Shown: piece after piece, positions 42,867 to 52,475 of the stretch
Numbering within the stretch: the stretch's first letter is position 1
Layout of the letters: each line of letters starts with the position of its first letter
From: an uncultured Gammaproteobacteria bacterium
Lineage (GTDB): Bacteria; Pseudomonadota; Gammaproteobacteria; UBA6429; Thiohalophilaceae
DNA: 64,000 bases
Reading direction: 5' to 3'
NCBI GenBank assembly: GCA_937967995.1
Contig: CALBTB010000010.1
Location: forward strand, 310,001-374,000
Notes under the pieces: generated by a model
What the model was told of the DNA's origin: nothing
Seen by the model: only the letters and a program-made list of their open reading frames with translations
Database searches by the model: none
Position numbers and translations under genes: made by a program

Positions 42867-43624
42867 TAGCGTAACCAGTACCAGGCACGGCCAATATATT
42901 CATAAAACACTCTCGAAGTGTTATTAAGTCCACCTGCACTTGGCATGATATTCTGATACCACGGTCGTTTGCTTTCAGTAACAAATCCCAACGGTGCGGG
43001 TAACACGGTAAAACCGGCCTGCTCAAAGGCCTCTTTGGCGCGCACCATATGAGTAGCATGGGTCACCAGCACAATCTGAGTGATATTTTCTTTTGCCAGC
43101 ATGGCATAGGAGTCGGCCGCGTTCTGGTAGGTGGTCCGGCTGTTGTCTTCCACCCAGCGTACGACGCCAATAAATTCTTCTTCCAGCACCCGTTTCATGA
43201 GCAGGGCTTCCGGTTCGGCTTCACCAAACACAGCACCACCTGAAACCAGAACAGGCAGGCGGCTTTTGCGTTGCAGGTATGCGCCATAACGCACTCTCTC
43301 CAGAGCAAAACGACTTAATGTATCTTTATATTCATATTCCGGTGCATTCGCATAACGACCACCACCGAGAATAACGATCGCCTGTGCCTTGCTGGCTTTG
43401 AGTTCATTGACATCCAGCGAACCGATTGATTGAAGCGATGTTATCAATGGCTGACTGACCAGTGGCATACTGAATATATATAATGAAATGATCCCGGTGT
43501 AGATAAAACCAAGACCGGTGCGATAAAAACGGTAACGCAACAGAAAACCGAATAACACCAGGACCAGGTTCAGTCCCGGTGGTGTCACTACGGTAACCAT
43601 AAATTTGCCAAACAGGACTTCCAT
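42845..43624 (-). CDS. YdcF/ElyC/SanA-like membrane protein (DUF218)
   Basis: A 259-residue DUF218 protein with two N-terminal membrane helices (about 10-28 and 37-55) and a C-terminal Rossmann-like DUF218 domain: AQAIVILGGGRYANAPEYEYKDTLSRFALERVRYGAYL, LPVLVSGGAVFGEAEPEALLMKRVLEEEFI, EDNSRTTYQNAADS and VLVTHATHMVRAKEAFEQAGF. The relatives ElyC and SanA act in envelope integrity in E. coli, so an envelope role is likely. It is upstream of lipA on the minus strand, in the reverse direction to the transpeptidase gene. Confidence 0.88.
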   Translation of the reverse strand: MEVLFGKFMVTVVTPPGLNLVLVLFGFLLRYRFYRTGLGFIYTGIISLYIFSMPLVSQPLITSLQSIGSLDVNELKASKAQAIVILGGGRYANAPEYEYKDTLSRFALERVRYGAYLQRKSRLPVLVSGGAVFGEAEPEALLMKRVLEEEFIGVVRWVEDNSRTTYQNAADSYAMLAKENITQIVLVTHATHMVRAKEAFEQAGFTVLPAPLGFVTESKRPWYQNIMPSAGGLNNTSRVFYEYIGRAWYWLRYYKARPS

Positions 43625-43645
43625 GTTGTTATTCGGTGGTCTGGT

Positions 43646-44620
43646 TCAGGTCTTAAGGGTTTGTTGTGCCTGCGTATCGGCATGATACGACGATCGGACC
43701 ATCGGGCCACTGGCGACATTGGCAAAGCCCAGTTCATAACCAACGCGTTCCAGATGTTCGAATTCGTCCGGTGTGACGTAACGTTCCACCGGCAAATGGT
43801 GCTGGCTGGGCTGCAGATACTGACCCAGGGTAATCATGTCGCAATCATGCCGGCGTAAATCCCGCATCACGTCGATGACTTCGTCAAGCGATTCACCCAA
43901 TCCGAGCATCAGGCCCGACTTGGTCGGTACCTGTGGATGCAGTTGCTTGAAGTTTTTTATCAGATCAAGCGACCATTGATAATCCGAACCGGGTCGCGCC
44001 TGTTTGTAAAGCCGTGGAATGGTTTCCAGGTTATGGTTAAACACGTCAGGTGGTGAGCGCTTTAAAATATCCAGCGCGCGATCCATACGGCCGCGAAAAT
44101 CCGGCGTCAGAATTTCAATTTTTGTTTGTGGGCAATATGTACGAATAGCATCGATACATCTTACAAAGTGATCGGCACCGCCGTCACGCAGGTCATCACG
44201 ATCTACCGAGGTGACAACCACATAATGTAACTGCATGGCCGCGATAGTTTGTGCCAGGTTTTCAGGTTCGGCCTCATCCAGCGGTTGCGGCCGGCCATGC
44301 GCCACATCACAGAACGGGCAGCGCCGGGTACAGATATTTCCCATGATCATGAAAGTGGCCGTGCCATGGGCAAAGCATTCGCCAATATTCGGGCAGGCAG
44401 CTTCTTCGCAAACGGTATGGAGTTTATGGTCACGTAACACGCCTTTCAGTTTTGCCACGGCCGGTGAGTTGGGTGAGCGTGCCCGTATCCAGTGTGGTTT
44501 GCGTAGCGGTGTTGATTTAGGTACGACTTTAACCGGAATACGCGCGACTTTACTGGCGCCCTTCAGTGGATTGGCTGGCGCAGGTGAGACTTCGTCCTGG
44601 TTGTCGTTTGGCTGTTTCAT
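43646..44620 (-). CDS. lipA: Lipoyl synthase (main copy)
   Basis: Radical SAM lipoyl synthase adjacent to lipB, as in E. coli. In 324 residues it has the auxiliary-cluster CEEAACPNIGEC, the radical-SAM CTRRCPFC and the C-terminal VRSSYHAD. The N-terminal arm KVVPKSTPLRKPHWIRARSP is the long form found in gammaproteobacteria and is absent from the copy in the gcv operon, so the two are distinct subfamilies. It overlaps lipB by 4 bp (ATGA) and completes lipoyl groups on 2-oxoacid dehydrogenases. Confidence 0.95.
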   Translation of the reverse strand: MKQPNDNQDEVSPAPANPLKGASKVARIPVKVVPKSTPLRKPHWIRARSPNSPAVAKLKGVLRDHKLHTVCEEAACPNIGECFAHGTATFMIMGNICTRRCPFCDVAHGRPQPLDEAEPENLAQTIAAMQLHYVVVTSVDRDDLRDGGADHFVRCIDAIRTYCPQTKIEILTPDFRGRMDRALDILKRSPPDVFNHNLETIPRLYKQARPGSDYQWSLDLIKNFKQLHPQVPTKSGLMLGLGESLDEVIDVMRDLRRHDCDMITLGQYLQPSQHHLPVERYVTPDEFEHLERVGYELGFANVASGPMVRSSYHADTQAQQTLKT

Positions 44621-45267
44621 AGCAGTCTTGTCAGATGTGTCTGTAGCTGGCTGGTAACCTGGGTCAGACTCGGAACATGGGATTGATCGATCAAATCCGC
44701 CAGTTGCGTGACCGGCATGTTGGCATAACCACAGGGGTTAATATTATCAAACGGTGCCAGATCCATATTAACATTCAGTGCCAGCCCATGATAGGTGCAG
44801 CCGCGTTTGACTCGCAGGCCAAGTGCGGCGATTTTGGCGCCGTCGACATAAATTCCGGGTGCGCCGGTCAGGCGGGTTGCCGAAATCTCATAATCATGCA
44901 GCAAATTAATCACGGCCTGTTCTATCAGGTGCACGAACTGTTTGATGCCGGTATTACGACGTGCAATATCGACCAGCAGGTAACCAACCAGCTGCCCCGG
45001 ACCGTGATAGGTAATCTGGCCGCCCCGATCTGTTTCGATGACCGGGATGTTCGTCGCGTTGATCAGGTGTTGACGCTTGCCGTTTAATCCCAGTGTATAG
45101 ACGGGATGATGCTGCAGAAACCAGAATTCATCTGCGCTGTTAGTATCGCGTAGCGATGTCATTTCACGCATAGCGTTGTAGGATTGCTGGTAATCGCAAA
45201 GCCCAAGGTCGCGTACCAGAATCGATCGATCGGTTTCAGCTAGCTGTGCGGTTTCGGTTTGCGTCAT
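44617..45267 (-). CDS. lipB: Octanoyl-[ACP]:protein N-octanoyltransferase
   Basis: LipB moves octanoyl from acyl carrier protein to lysines of lipoyl domains. The 216-residue product starts at ATG 45267. The catalytic Lys-Cys dyad is seen in AKIAALGLRVKRGCTYHGLALNVN and FDNINPCGYANMPVTQL, and DRGGQITYHGPGQLVGYLL is the family signature. The first ATG in the frame (45294) overlaps the upstream ybeD-like gene and is less likely. It is cotranscribed with lipA. Confidence 0.95.
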   Translation of the reverse strand: MTQTETAQLAETDRSILVRDLGLCDYQQSYNAMREMTSLRDTNSADEFWFLQHHPVYTLGLNGKRQHLINATNIPVIETDRGGQITYHGPGQLVGYLLVDIARRNTGIKQFVHLIEQAVINLLHDYEISATRLTGAPGIYVDGAKIAALGLRVKRGCTYHGLALNVNMDLAPFDNINPCGYANMPVTQLADLIDQSHVPSLTQVTSQLQTHLTRLL

Positions 45268-45268
45268 G

Positions 45269-45538
45269 TTATAGCGCCATGATGACCGCTTCACTGGCGG
45301 TCAGATCCTGATAGATGTTATCCAGTTGATCCCGGCTGGTAGCTGTAATTGTAACAGTCAATGCCGCATACTTGTTGGCAGAACTTTCACGACGTTTGAC
45401 GGCGTTTTCACTCAGGTCCGGCACATGTTTGCGGAATATCTGAATCACTTCCAGCTCAAACTCCTGTGTTGCATAGCCCATCACCTTGACCGGAAACTCA
45501 CAGGGAAATTCCATGATGCTGTCATCTGCCGTACTCAT
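45269..45538 (-). CDS. ybeD: YbeD family protein (DUF493)
   Basis: An 89-residue regulatory-fold protein. The core FPCEFPVKVMGYATQEFELEVIQIFRKHVPDLSENAVKRRESSANKYAALTVTITATSRDQLDNIYQDL is the DUF493/YbeD signature with ACT-like beta-alpha pattern. E. coli ybeD sits between dacA and lipB, and here the order dacA-dat-ybeD-lipB is kept, with overlap of 1 bp to dat. No biochemical function is established for this family. Confidence 0.93.
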   Translation of the reverse strand: MSTADDSIMEFPCEFPVKVMGYATQEFELEVIQIFRKHVPDLSENAVKRRESSANKYAALTVTITATSRDQLDNIYQDLTASEAVIMAL

Positions 45539-46401
45539 CAGTTGTCCAGTTGCCTGAGACGTTGCTTGAAGTCCTGGTAGATGTCATAGACCTGGCGAGT
45601 GACTTTACCGGGCTTGCCGCTTGCGACTTTTTCACCATTGAGCTGCACTACCGGCAGAATTTCCTTGGCGGAGCTGGTTACCCAGATTTCATCGGCTGCC
45701 TGGAGCTCGGCGCGTGAAAAGTTCGATTCCTCGCAGGCCAGATCATTTTGCTGAGCGAGTTCAACCACCAGGTCGCGGGTGATCCCTGGTAGCAGACGTG
45801 CACTTTTAGGTGGTGTTTTAATGATTCCTTCGCGCACGATAAAGACATTGCTTGCGGCACCTTCGGTTACTTCACCGTCACGCACCAGGATGGCTTCCTG
45901 GGCCTCTTCGTCAATGGCGGTTTGCCGTAACAACACATTCGGTAACAGGGAAATGGCCTTGACGTTACAGTGTAACCAGCGAATATCATCGAGCGTAATG
46001 GCATGAATACCTTTGTTGAAAGTGTCTTCACTGGTGACCTTTAATGGCGAAGACATCATGAAAACCGTTGGCGTGGTCTGACTGGGAAAGGCATGATCGC
46101 GTGGCGCAACACCGCGCGTGACCTGTAAATAAATTGTCTGATCCGGTTCGTCATGTTTCATGACGATCTGGCTAAGAATGCGTTTCCATTCCGATTCCGG
46201 GTAAGGATTATCAATCCTCACGGCATCAAGACTGTTATTCAGACGTTCCAGGTGTTCATCGAGTCGAAACAGGCGGCCACTGTAAACAGGAATAAATTCA
46301 TAAACCCCGTCACCAAATATAAAACCGCGATCCAGGACCGGAACACGGGCTTCATTCAGTGGCAGGAATTCGCCATTTAAATAGACGATAGACGATGACA
46401 T
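45538..46401 (-). CDS. dat: D-amino acid aminotransferase (D-alanine transaminase)
   Basis: A 287-residue fold-type IV PLP aminotransferase that makes D-glutamate or D-alanine. Its PLP lysine lies in WLHCNVKAISLLPNVLLRQ (about K145). The N-terminal VYLNGEFLPLNEARVPVLDRGFIFGDGVYEF is shared by D-AAT and branched-chain aminotransferases; the D-AAT assignment rests on this sequence and on its place between dacA and ybeD in the cell-wall cluster. 4-amino-4-deoxychorismate lyase is a less likely alternative. Confidence 0.85.
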   Translation of the reverse strand: MSSSIVYLNGEFLPLNEARVPVLDRGFIFGDGVYEFIPVYSGRLFRLDEHLERLNNSLDAVRIDNPYPESEWKRILSQIVMKHDEPDQTIYLQVTRGVAPRDHAFPSQTTPTVFMMSSPLKVTSEDTFNKGIHAITLDDIRWLHCNVKAISLLPNVLLRQTAIDEEAQEAILVRDGEVTEGAASNVFIVREGIIKTPPKSARLLPGITRDLVVELAQQNDLACEESNFSRAELQAADEIWVTSSAKEILPVVQLNGEKVASGKPGKVTRQVYDIYQDFKQRLRQLDN

Positions 46402-46416
46402 GCTCGATCCTGAGTG

Positions 46417-47559
46417 TTACTGGAATAAAAGTTTGACGTTATCAACCGTGCGGCGCCAGAATCCACCTTCATTGACCTGTTCCAGCGCAACCAGGGGACG
46501 TTCGGCAATCAGCTCATCACCCAGTTTGACCTCAACCTTGCCATATTCCGAACCGCGTTCAACCGGGGCAACGATCGTGGACTTTACACTCATATGTGCC
46601 TTGATCTTGTTGCGTTTGCCACGCGGTGTGGTGACATACAGGCTTCTGGACAATCCCAGCGGTACTGTTTCCTTTTCACCTTTCCAGATGCGCATGTCAG
46701 TCAGTGGTGCATTTGCGGCATGTAACTTGAAGGTCTCGAAAAAACGAAAACCGTAGTTGAGTAACTTGCGGCTGGCACTTTCTCTTGACCGCTCGGAGTT
46801 GGTGCCGACAACCACGGAGATAAGACGCATATCATTTTTCACGGCGGATGAAATCAGGCAGTAACCGGCGGAATCCGTATGTCCGGTTTTAACGCCGTCA
46901 ACGCGTTCATCAAGCCACAACAGACGGTTACGATTAAACTGCGGAATATTGTTGTAGGCGTATTTCTTGATTTTATAAAGTGCGTAATGTTGCGGGTAAT
47001 CATGAATCAGTGCGCGCGTTAAAATGGCCAGGTCGGCCGCTGTTGTGTAGTGGTCCTGATGCGGCCAGCCGGTACTGTTGACGAAGTGGGTGTTGGTCAT
47101 ACCGAGCCGTTCGGCATGTTTATTCATCAGGCCGGTAAAACTTTCTTCGCTGCCTGCGGTATGTTCTGCCAGCGCAACACTGGCGTCGTTACCCGACTGA
47201 ACGATCATACCGAGCATCAATTCCTTGACGGTGACTTTTGAGTTGACCTCAATGAACATACGGGAGCCTTTCATGCGCCACGCTTTTTCACTGATCAGGA
47301 CCTCGTCATCCAGTTTGATGGTGCCGTTTTCAATTTCATGCATTACGACATAGGCAGTCATTAACTTGGTGAGACTGGCGGGTTCGATCCGCTTGTTCAT
47401 ATCCTGTTCGGTCAGGATATGCCCGCTATGAAAATCAATCAGCAGGTAAGAGTTGGCCTTGAGTTTTGGGGCGGCCGGAATCAGGTCGGCACGCAGTGGC
47501 TGGGATATCAGGACGATAAGCAAACCAACAAATAGAAAACTCTTATTTTTCAACAACAT
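46417..47559 (-). CDS. dacA: D-alanyl-D-alanine carboxypeptidase (PBP5/6 type)
   Basis: Low-molecular-weight PBP that trims the terminal D-Ala from muropeptides in the periplasm. After a signal peptide (MLLKNKSFLFVGLLIVLISQ), the serine motifs are PASLTKLMTAYVV (SxxK), QSGNDASVALAE (SxN) and VDGVKTGHTDSAGYCL (KTG). The C-terminal ~100 residues form the PBP5 C-domain and end in an amphipathic anchor (NEGGFWRRTVDNVKLLF). I start at ATG 47559; 19 codons upstream are not signal-like. Confidence 0.94.
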   Translation of the reverse strand: MLLKNKSFLFVGLLIVLISQPLRADLIPAAPKLKANSYLLIDFHSGHILTEQDMNKRIEPASLTKLMTAYVVMHEIENGTIKLDDEVLISEKAWRMKGSRMFIEVNSKVTVKELMLGMIVQSGNDASVALAEHTAGSEESFTGLMNKHAERLGMTNTHFVNSTGWPHQDHYTTAADLAILTRALIHDYPQHYALYKIKKYAYNNIPQFNRNRLLWLDERVDGVKTGHTDSAGYCLISSAVKNDMRLISVVVGTNSERSRESASRKLLNYGFRFFETFKLHAANAPLTDMRIWKGEKETVPLGLSRSLYVTTPRGKRNKIKAHMSVKSTIVAPVERGSEYGKVEVKLGDELIAERPLVALEQVNEGGFWRRTVDNVKLLFQ

Positions 47560-47654
47560 AGCACCTTCACCTCGTTTACGGGCCTCTATTGTATCGCGCC
47601 TGATGGGCAAGCGCACACTACCGGTTGCGCATTTTATTACACGGCCTGGTGGGG

Positions 47655-48500
47655 TTATTCGAGGACGACGTGTGGGGTGGGGTAGCCGTTATCGCTGATG
47701 GTCTGGGCAATTTTATCCGCCTCATCGACCGACGGGATCGGGCCAATTCGAACCCGATAAAGATTATCCGTTTCGGCAAACGCCAGTGTCACAGAACGGT
47801 TTGGAAATAACTGATTAAGGCGCTGTTGCAGCTTGCTGGCATTATGGCGACTGGTGAAGGCGCCTGCCTGAATAAACAGTGTTTCAAAGGACTTTGCTTT
47901 CACTGGTGACGTTTTCGTTACCTGGCGTTTGTACAGGTGCTTGTGTTTGTGCCAGGTGCGTGGGTCGATACTGCGGATTTCCACGAAACCGGTACCATGG
48001 CCAACGATGCCGAGTTTCTTGGCGGCCACGTAAGACAGATCGATAATCCGGTTCGGATGAAACGGGCCGCGATCGTTCACACGGACAATAATTTCGCGGC
48101 CGTTTTTCAGGTTGGTAACATGGACGTAAGACGGAATCGGCAGGGTCTTATGTGCGGCGGTCATCTTGTACATGTTATAGGTTTCGCCGTTCGAGGTTTT
48201 TCGACCATGAAACTTGGTGCCATACCAGGAAGCCAGACCCCGATCGGAATATCCGTTGGCGGATTTCATGGTGTAATAGGTTTTACCCAGCACGGTATAA
48301 CTGGGCGGATTGCCGGCAGAGGTGATGGGTTCCACGCGCGGTACGGCATCGGGGATGCGGGCAACATTCACTTCACGGGTAGGCGCGCCATCACGCGGAC
48401 CCTTGAAACTACAGGCCGTACTGCCTGTGAGCAGGACGGCGGTCATTGTTATGTTGATATATCGTTTAAACACGTTATTAGCGTGAGGTTGCAATTTCAT
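47655..48500 (-). CDS. rlpA: Septal ring lytic transglycosylase RlpA
   Basis: RlpA cleaves denuded glycan strands, acting during daughter-cell separation. The 281-residue protein has an N-terminal lipoprotein-type signal (TAVLLTGSTACSFKG, a rather weak lipobox), a double-psi barrel domain (GLASWYGTKFHGRKTSNGETYNMYKMTAAHKTLP, VRVNDRGPFHPNRIIDLSYVAAKKLGI with the catalytic Asp) and a C-terminal SPOR domain (FIQAGAFTSRHNASKLQQRL...YRVRIGPIPSVDEADKIAQ) for septal glycans. It overlaps mltB by 23 bp. Confidence 0.95.
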   Translation of the reverse strand: MKLQPHANNVFKRYINITMTAVLLTGSTACSFKGPRDGAPTREVNVARIPDAVPRVEPITSAGNPPSYTVLGKTYYTMKSANGYSDRGLASWYGTKFHGRKTSNGETYNMYKMTAAHKTLPIPSYVHVTNLKNGREIIVRVNDRGPFHPNRIIDLSYVAAKKLGIVGHGTGFVEIRSIDPRTWHKHKHLYKRQVTKTSPVKAKSFETLFIQAGAFTSRHNASKLQQRLNQLFPNRSVTLAFAETDNLYRVRIGPIPSVDEADKIAQTISDNGYPTPHVVLE

Positions 48501-49476
48501 TACTTAACTGATAAACCGCCATGGAATAAAGTGCGCTGTGGTTGTAACGGCTGATGACATAAAAATTGTGCCAGGTGACCCAGTGTTCCACACCATCGCC
48601 GTTTTCCAGTTCAATCAGATTACCTTTCAGATCAGCGGGCAGGCCGGCAGGTAATACCACGCCAGCGAGGCGAAGCTGTTCAGGTGTATAACGCGGTTTG
48701 AGTGAACCATCGATGAGAGTCTTGTATTTCAGGCCGCTGACTTCCACCTTGTGAGTGACCGGCTCGCCGGCTTTCCAGCCATGGCGTTTGAAATAATTAC
48801 CAACACTGCCAAGTGCATCAGAGACATTTTCCCACAGGTCACGCTTGCCGTCCTTGTCAAAGTCCACGGCATAATGTCGAAAACTGCTGGAAATAAACTG
48901 CGGCATGCCCATCGCGCCGGCATATGATCCTTTTAATTCCAGCGGGTCCATTTTTTCCTCGCGTGTCATTAGCAGGAAATGTTTGAGCTCACTCCGGAAG
49001 AATTTGGCGCGTGGTGGATAGGCAAAGGCCAGCGTCGACAGAGAATCCAGTACCGGGTAGCTACCCTTGTGTTTGCCATAACGTGTTTCCACGCCGACAA
49101 TGGCGACCAGGATCTGCGGTGGCACCTTATAGGTTTCAGATACTTTCTGTAAAATGTCCGCATGTTCATTCCAGAACAGTACACCGCCTCGTACCCGCTC
49201 CCGCGTGACAAAAATCGGGCGGTATTCATACCAGGGTTTGCTTTCTGCCGGTCTGGAAATGGCATCGATAATGGACTGGTGCAGCCGGGCCTTGTCAAAT
49301 AATTCCGTCAGCAGGCTGGCATCGAACTTGTGCTCTTCGACCATTTCCGAAACGAATGTGCTTATCAGGTTTTTATCATCAAACGGGCGTGGTTCAGTCG
49401 CATGCGCATTGTGGATGACTGTGATGGAGCAGGATATCAGCAGTGTGCTGATCAGTTTGTGAATTCGTGATTCCAT
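48478..49476 (-). CDS. mltB: Membrane-bound lytic murein transglycosylase B
   Basis: MltB cuts the MurNAc-GlcNAc bond, releasing 1,6-anhydro-MurNAc. The 332-residue protein has a signal peptide (KLISTLLISCSITVIHNAHA, without a clear lipobox Cys, so it may be periplasmic rather than lipid-anchored) and the SLT_2 domain with the catalytic Glu in ILVAIVGVETRYGKHKGSYPVLDSLSTLAF. GAMGMPQFISSSFRHYAVDFDKDGKRDLW and VGNYFKRHGW are typical. It lies 5 bp after rodA in the cell-wall operon. Confidence 0.93.
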   Translation of the reverse strand: MESRIHKLISTLLISCSITVIHNAHATEPRPFDDKNLISTFVSEMVEEHKFDASLLTELFDKARLHQSIIDAISRPAESKPWYEYRPIFVTRERVRGGVLFWNEHADILQKVSETYKVPPQILVAIVGVETRYGKHKGSYPVLDSLSTLAFAYPPRAKFFRSELKHFLLMTREEKMDPLELKGSYAGAMGMPQFISSSFRHYAVDFDKDGKRDLWENVSDALGSVGNYFKRHGWKAGEPVTHKVEVSGLKYKTLIDGSLKPRYTPEQLRLAGVVLPAGLPADLKGNLIELENGDGVEHWVTWHNFYVISRYNHSALYSMAVYQLSNEIATSR

Positions 49477-49481
49477 TTATA

Positions 49482-50618
49482 TTAACTCGCTATTAACTTC
49501 CTGTGTGTCTGGATAGACATAAGAATACCGAATCCGGCCATCAAGGTCACCATCGATGTTCCACCATAACTGACCAGCGGTAACGGCACACCTACGACCG
49601 GTAATAACCCGCTGACCATGCCGATATTGATAAAGACATAGAGGAAAAATGTCAGTGTGATACTGCCTGCAAGCAACCGGGTGTAAGTATCCTGGGCCTG
49701 GCTGGCAATAATCAATCCGCGTGCGATGATAAGTGCATACACGGCCAGTAACAGGATGGATCCGAGCAACCCGAATTCCTCGCTGAAGACCGGAAAGATG
49801 AAATCGGTTTTACGTTCCGGCAGAAAATCCAGGTGTGACTGCGTACCATTGAGCCAGCCCTTGCCATACAGGCCGCCGGATCCGATGGCAATCGTGGACT
49901 GAATAATGTGGTAGCCGGATCCCAGAGGATCGCTTTCCGGGTTCAGGAAGGTTAATACCCGTTTACGTTGATAATCATGCATGCCGTATTGCCACAGCAC
50001 CCAGGACAGGGGAATGAGCAGAATAAAGCTGGTAATAATAAAACGCCATCTCAGGCCGGCCAGAAACAGGACGAAAATACCGGAGCCGGCGAGCAGGATA
50101 GCTGTTCCCAGATCAGGTTGGCGGGCTACCAGAAAGGTTGGTAACAGGATCAGGGCAAGAGAAATGATGATGCGACTGAAACGTGGCGGTAATGTGGTAT
50201 CCGACAGGTACCAGGCAATGATCATTGGCAATGCGAGTTTCATTAATTCCGATGGTTGAAACGTAAATAATCCCAGGTCCAGCCAGCGCTTGGCACCTTT
50301 GCCCACTTCACCCAGTAATAAAACCGCTACCAGCATCACGAGGCCAACACCAAATAACCAGGGACTCCAGTGTTCAATGGTGTCCGGCGACAACTGGGCG
50401 ACGGCAAACATAATCCCAAATGCGATTGTCAGGCGAATGAGTTGCTTGATCACGACGTCATTGCTCTGTTCGGATGCACTGTACAGCACAACCAGGCCGA
50501 TACCGGCCAGTAATAACAGGCTTAACAACAGCGGCAGGTCGATATGCAGGCCACGAATATAGCGGCGCCCGCCGCTCAGGCGAGTAGTGTCAGCAAATTC
50601 GGAACGTGCAAATGCCAT
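49482..50618 (-). CDS. rodA: Peptidoglycan glycosyltransferase RodA
   Basis: RodA is the SEDS polymerase of the elongasome. The 378-residue membrane protein has ten predicted helices and SEDS motifs: KRWLDLGLFTFQPSELMKLALPMIIAWYL (with the conserved Trp and Glu region), FLARQPDLGTAILLAGSGI, FPVFSEEFGLLGSILLLAVYALI and GLLPVVGVPLPLVSYGGTSMVTLMAGFGILMS. It begins on the last base of mrdA (1-bp overlap), as expected for the PBP2-RodA pair that work as one enzyme complex. Confidence 0.95.
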   Translation of the reverse strand: MAFARSEFADTTRLSGGRRYIRGLHIDLPLLLSLLLLAGIGLVVLYSASEQSNDVVIKQLIRLTIAFGIMFAVAQLSPDTIEHWSPWLFGVGLVMLVAVLLLGEVGKGAKRWLDLGLFTFQPSELMKLALPMIIAWYLSDTTLPPRFSRIIISLALILLPTFLVARQPDLGTAILLAGSGIFVLFLAGLRWRFIITSFILLIPLSWVLWQYGMHDYQRKRVLTFLNPESDPLGSGYHIIQSTIAIGSGGLYGKGWLNGTQSHLDFLPERKTDFIFPVFSEEFGLLGSILLLAVYALIIARGLIIASQAQDTYTRLLAGSITLTFFLYVFINIGMVSGLLPVVGVPLPLVSYGGTSMVTLMAGFGILMSIQTHRKLIAS

Positions 50619-52471
50619 TATTTGTCCTTCAACAGATATGCGTCCATCACCTTGCGAGCGATAGGTGCGGCAATTGCGCCACCGCTGCCTCCATTCTCTA
50701 CTATGACCGCAACGGCAATGCGTGGTTCATCTACCGGTGCATACGAAATGAACAGGGCATGATCGCGCAGTTTTTTGGCAATTTTTTCCTCATCATATTC
50801 TTCATCTTCCTTGATACCAAATACCTGGGCGGTGCCTGTTTTACCGGCAACCTTGTATTGAATGCCCGGGTTAATGCTGCGCGCCGTTCCGTAAATACTG
50901 TGAACCACGCGTGTCATGGCACGAATTATAATGTTCCAGTTTTCCGGATTACTTTTTTGCACGGTGCCTATATGGTTAGGACTGGTGACGCTGATTTCTT
51001 CTATGCCCGGTTCGCCGATGGCATGCACAATGCGAGGTTTGTAGCGTTCACCCTGAGTACCGAGGGTTGCAGTGATATGTGCCAGCTGCAAGGGCGTGGT
51101 CAGGGTAAAACCCTGGCCGATACCGGTGATGAGTGTTTCACCGGGAAACCAGGGCAAATTATAGGTCTTGCGTTTCCATTCCCTGGAAGGGAGCAGGCCT
51201 TCCTGTTCACCGCGAATATCAATACCTGTTGTTTCACCAAGTCCAAATCGGGCCAGGTATGCTTCGATGCGATCAATTTTTAACGCGAGTGAAAGATCAT
51301 AAAAATAGACATCGCAGGATTCGACAATGGCCTTGGTCAGGTTGGTCTCGCCATGGCCTTCTTTTTTCCAGTCCCGGTATTTGCGTTCATCATTTTTAAG
51401 CATGTAATAACCGGGGCATTTAATTTTTTCATCACTGCCGATAATTTTGTCTTCCAGTCCGGCCAGACCGATAAATGGCTTGAGCGTAGAGCCCGGTGGA
51501 TACTGCCCCTGCAGCGCGCGGTTAAACAGTGGCCGTTGTGGCGACTGACTCAGTGCCCGGTAGGTTTCCCTGTCTACACCGTTCACAAAGATGTTTGGAT
51601 CATAAGTCGGCATACTGACAAACGCGATAACCGAACCGTCCTGAGGATCAATCGCGACCAGTGCACCGTTGTCTTCGCCAAAGGCCTGTTCGGCAATTTT
51701 CTGTACATTGATGTCGATGGTCATGTACAGGTCTTTACCGGGGATGGGCAACAGTTCCGGAACCTTGTTCATGATGCGACCCTGCGAATTGGTTTCGACC
51801 CGCTCGAAACCGACTTCACCGTGCAGGATGTCTTCGTAAGATCGTTCCACACCGACTTTACCGATATGTTTGGTGGCACTGTAGCGGGTTGCATCCAGCC
51901 GGGTTAATTCAATTTCGTTAATACGGCCAACATATCCAATGGCATGAGATGCCAGTTTGCCCTGCGGGTAATCACGCGTCAGCTCAGCAGTGACGTTAAC
52001 ACCCGGCAGGCGGTCCTGATGAACTGCCACCTTGGCACGTTCCACATCATTCAGGCGAAAGCGTAACGGGACGCCTTCAAAACGACGTTTGGTTTTTCGC
52101 AGTTCATGAAAGCGTGCGATTTCTTCGTCAGATACATCAATCAGTGCTTTTAACTGCTGCAGCGTGTCATCCAGATCCCGAATATGTTCCGGAATAAGCT
52201 GCAGTGTAAAACTGGGCAGGTTTTGCGCCAGCAGTACACCGTTGCGGTCATAGATCAGGCCACGTATCGGTGGAATGGGAAGTATATTGATACGGTTTTC
52301 TTCTGACAGGGTGGTGTAATGATCGTGATTGATAATCTGCAGGTATATCAGCCGCGCGATAATCAACACTAATACTGCAACGGCGACAATGACTGCAAAC
52401 AGAACGCGTTTCTGGAACAGGTGGGTCTCGCGCAGATGGTCCTTGATGGTGAGTGAACTTTGTCGTGCCAT
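50618..52471 (-). CDS. mrdA: Peptidoglycan D,D-transpeptidase MrdA (PBP2)
   Basis: PBP2 crosslinks peptidoglycan in cell elongation and partners with RodA. The 617-residue protein has one membrane helix near residues 20-42, a dimerisation/pedestal region (IPPIRGLIYDRNGVLLAQNLPSFTL) and the transpeptidase domain with PGSTLKPFIG (catalytic Ser, SxxK), SCD in VESCDVYFYDLSL, and KTGTAQVFG. The start is ATG 52471 (MARQSSLTIKDHLRE), right after mreD. The long form to 52486 would overlap mreD. It is in the minus-strand elongasome operon. Confidence 0.94.
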   Translation of the reverse strand: MARQSSLTIKDHLRETHLFQKRVLFAVIVAVAVLVLIIARLIYLQIINHDHYTTLSEENRINILPIPPIRGLIYDRNGVLLAQNLPSFTLQLIPEHIRDLDDTLQQLKALIDVSDEEIARFHELRKTKRRFEGVPLRFRLNDVERAKVAVHQDRLPGVNVTAELTRDYPQGKLASHAIGYVGRINEIELTRLDATRYSATKHIGKVGVERSYEDILHGEVGFERVETNSQGRIMNKVPELLPIPGKDLYMTIDINVQKIAEQAFGEDNGALVAIDPQDGSVIAFVSMPTYDPNIFVNGVDRETYRALSQSPQRPLFNRALQGQYPPGSTLKPFIGLAGLEDKIIGSDEKIKCPGYYMLKNDERKYRDWKKEGHGETNLTKAIVESCDVYFYDLSLALKIDRIEAYLARFGLGETTGIDIRGEQEGLLPSREWKRKTYNLPWFPGETLITGIGQGFTLTTPLQLAHITATLGTQGERYKPRIVHAIGEPGIEEISVTSPNHIGTVQKSNPENWNIIIRAMTRVVHSIYGTARSINPGIQYKVAGKTGTAQVFGIKEDEEYDEEKIAKKLRDHALFISYAPVDEPRIAVAVIVENGGSGGAIAAPIARKVMDAYLLKDK

Positions 52472-52475
52472 AATG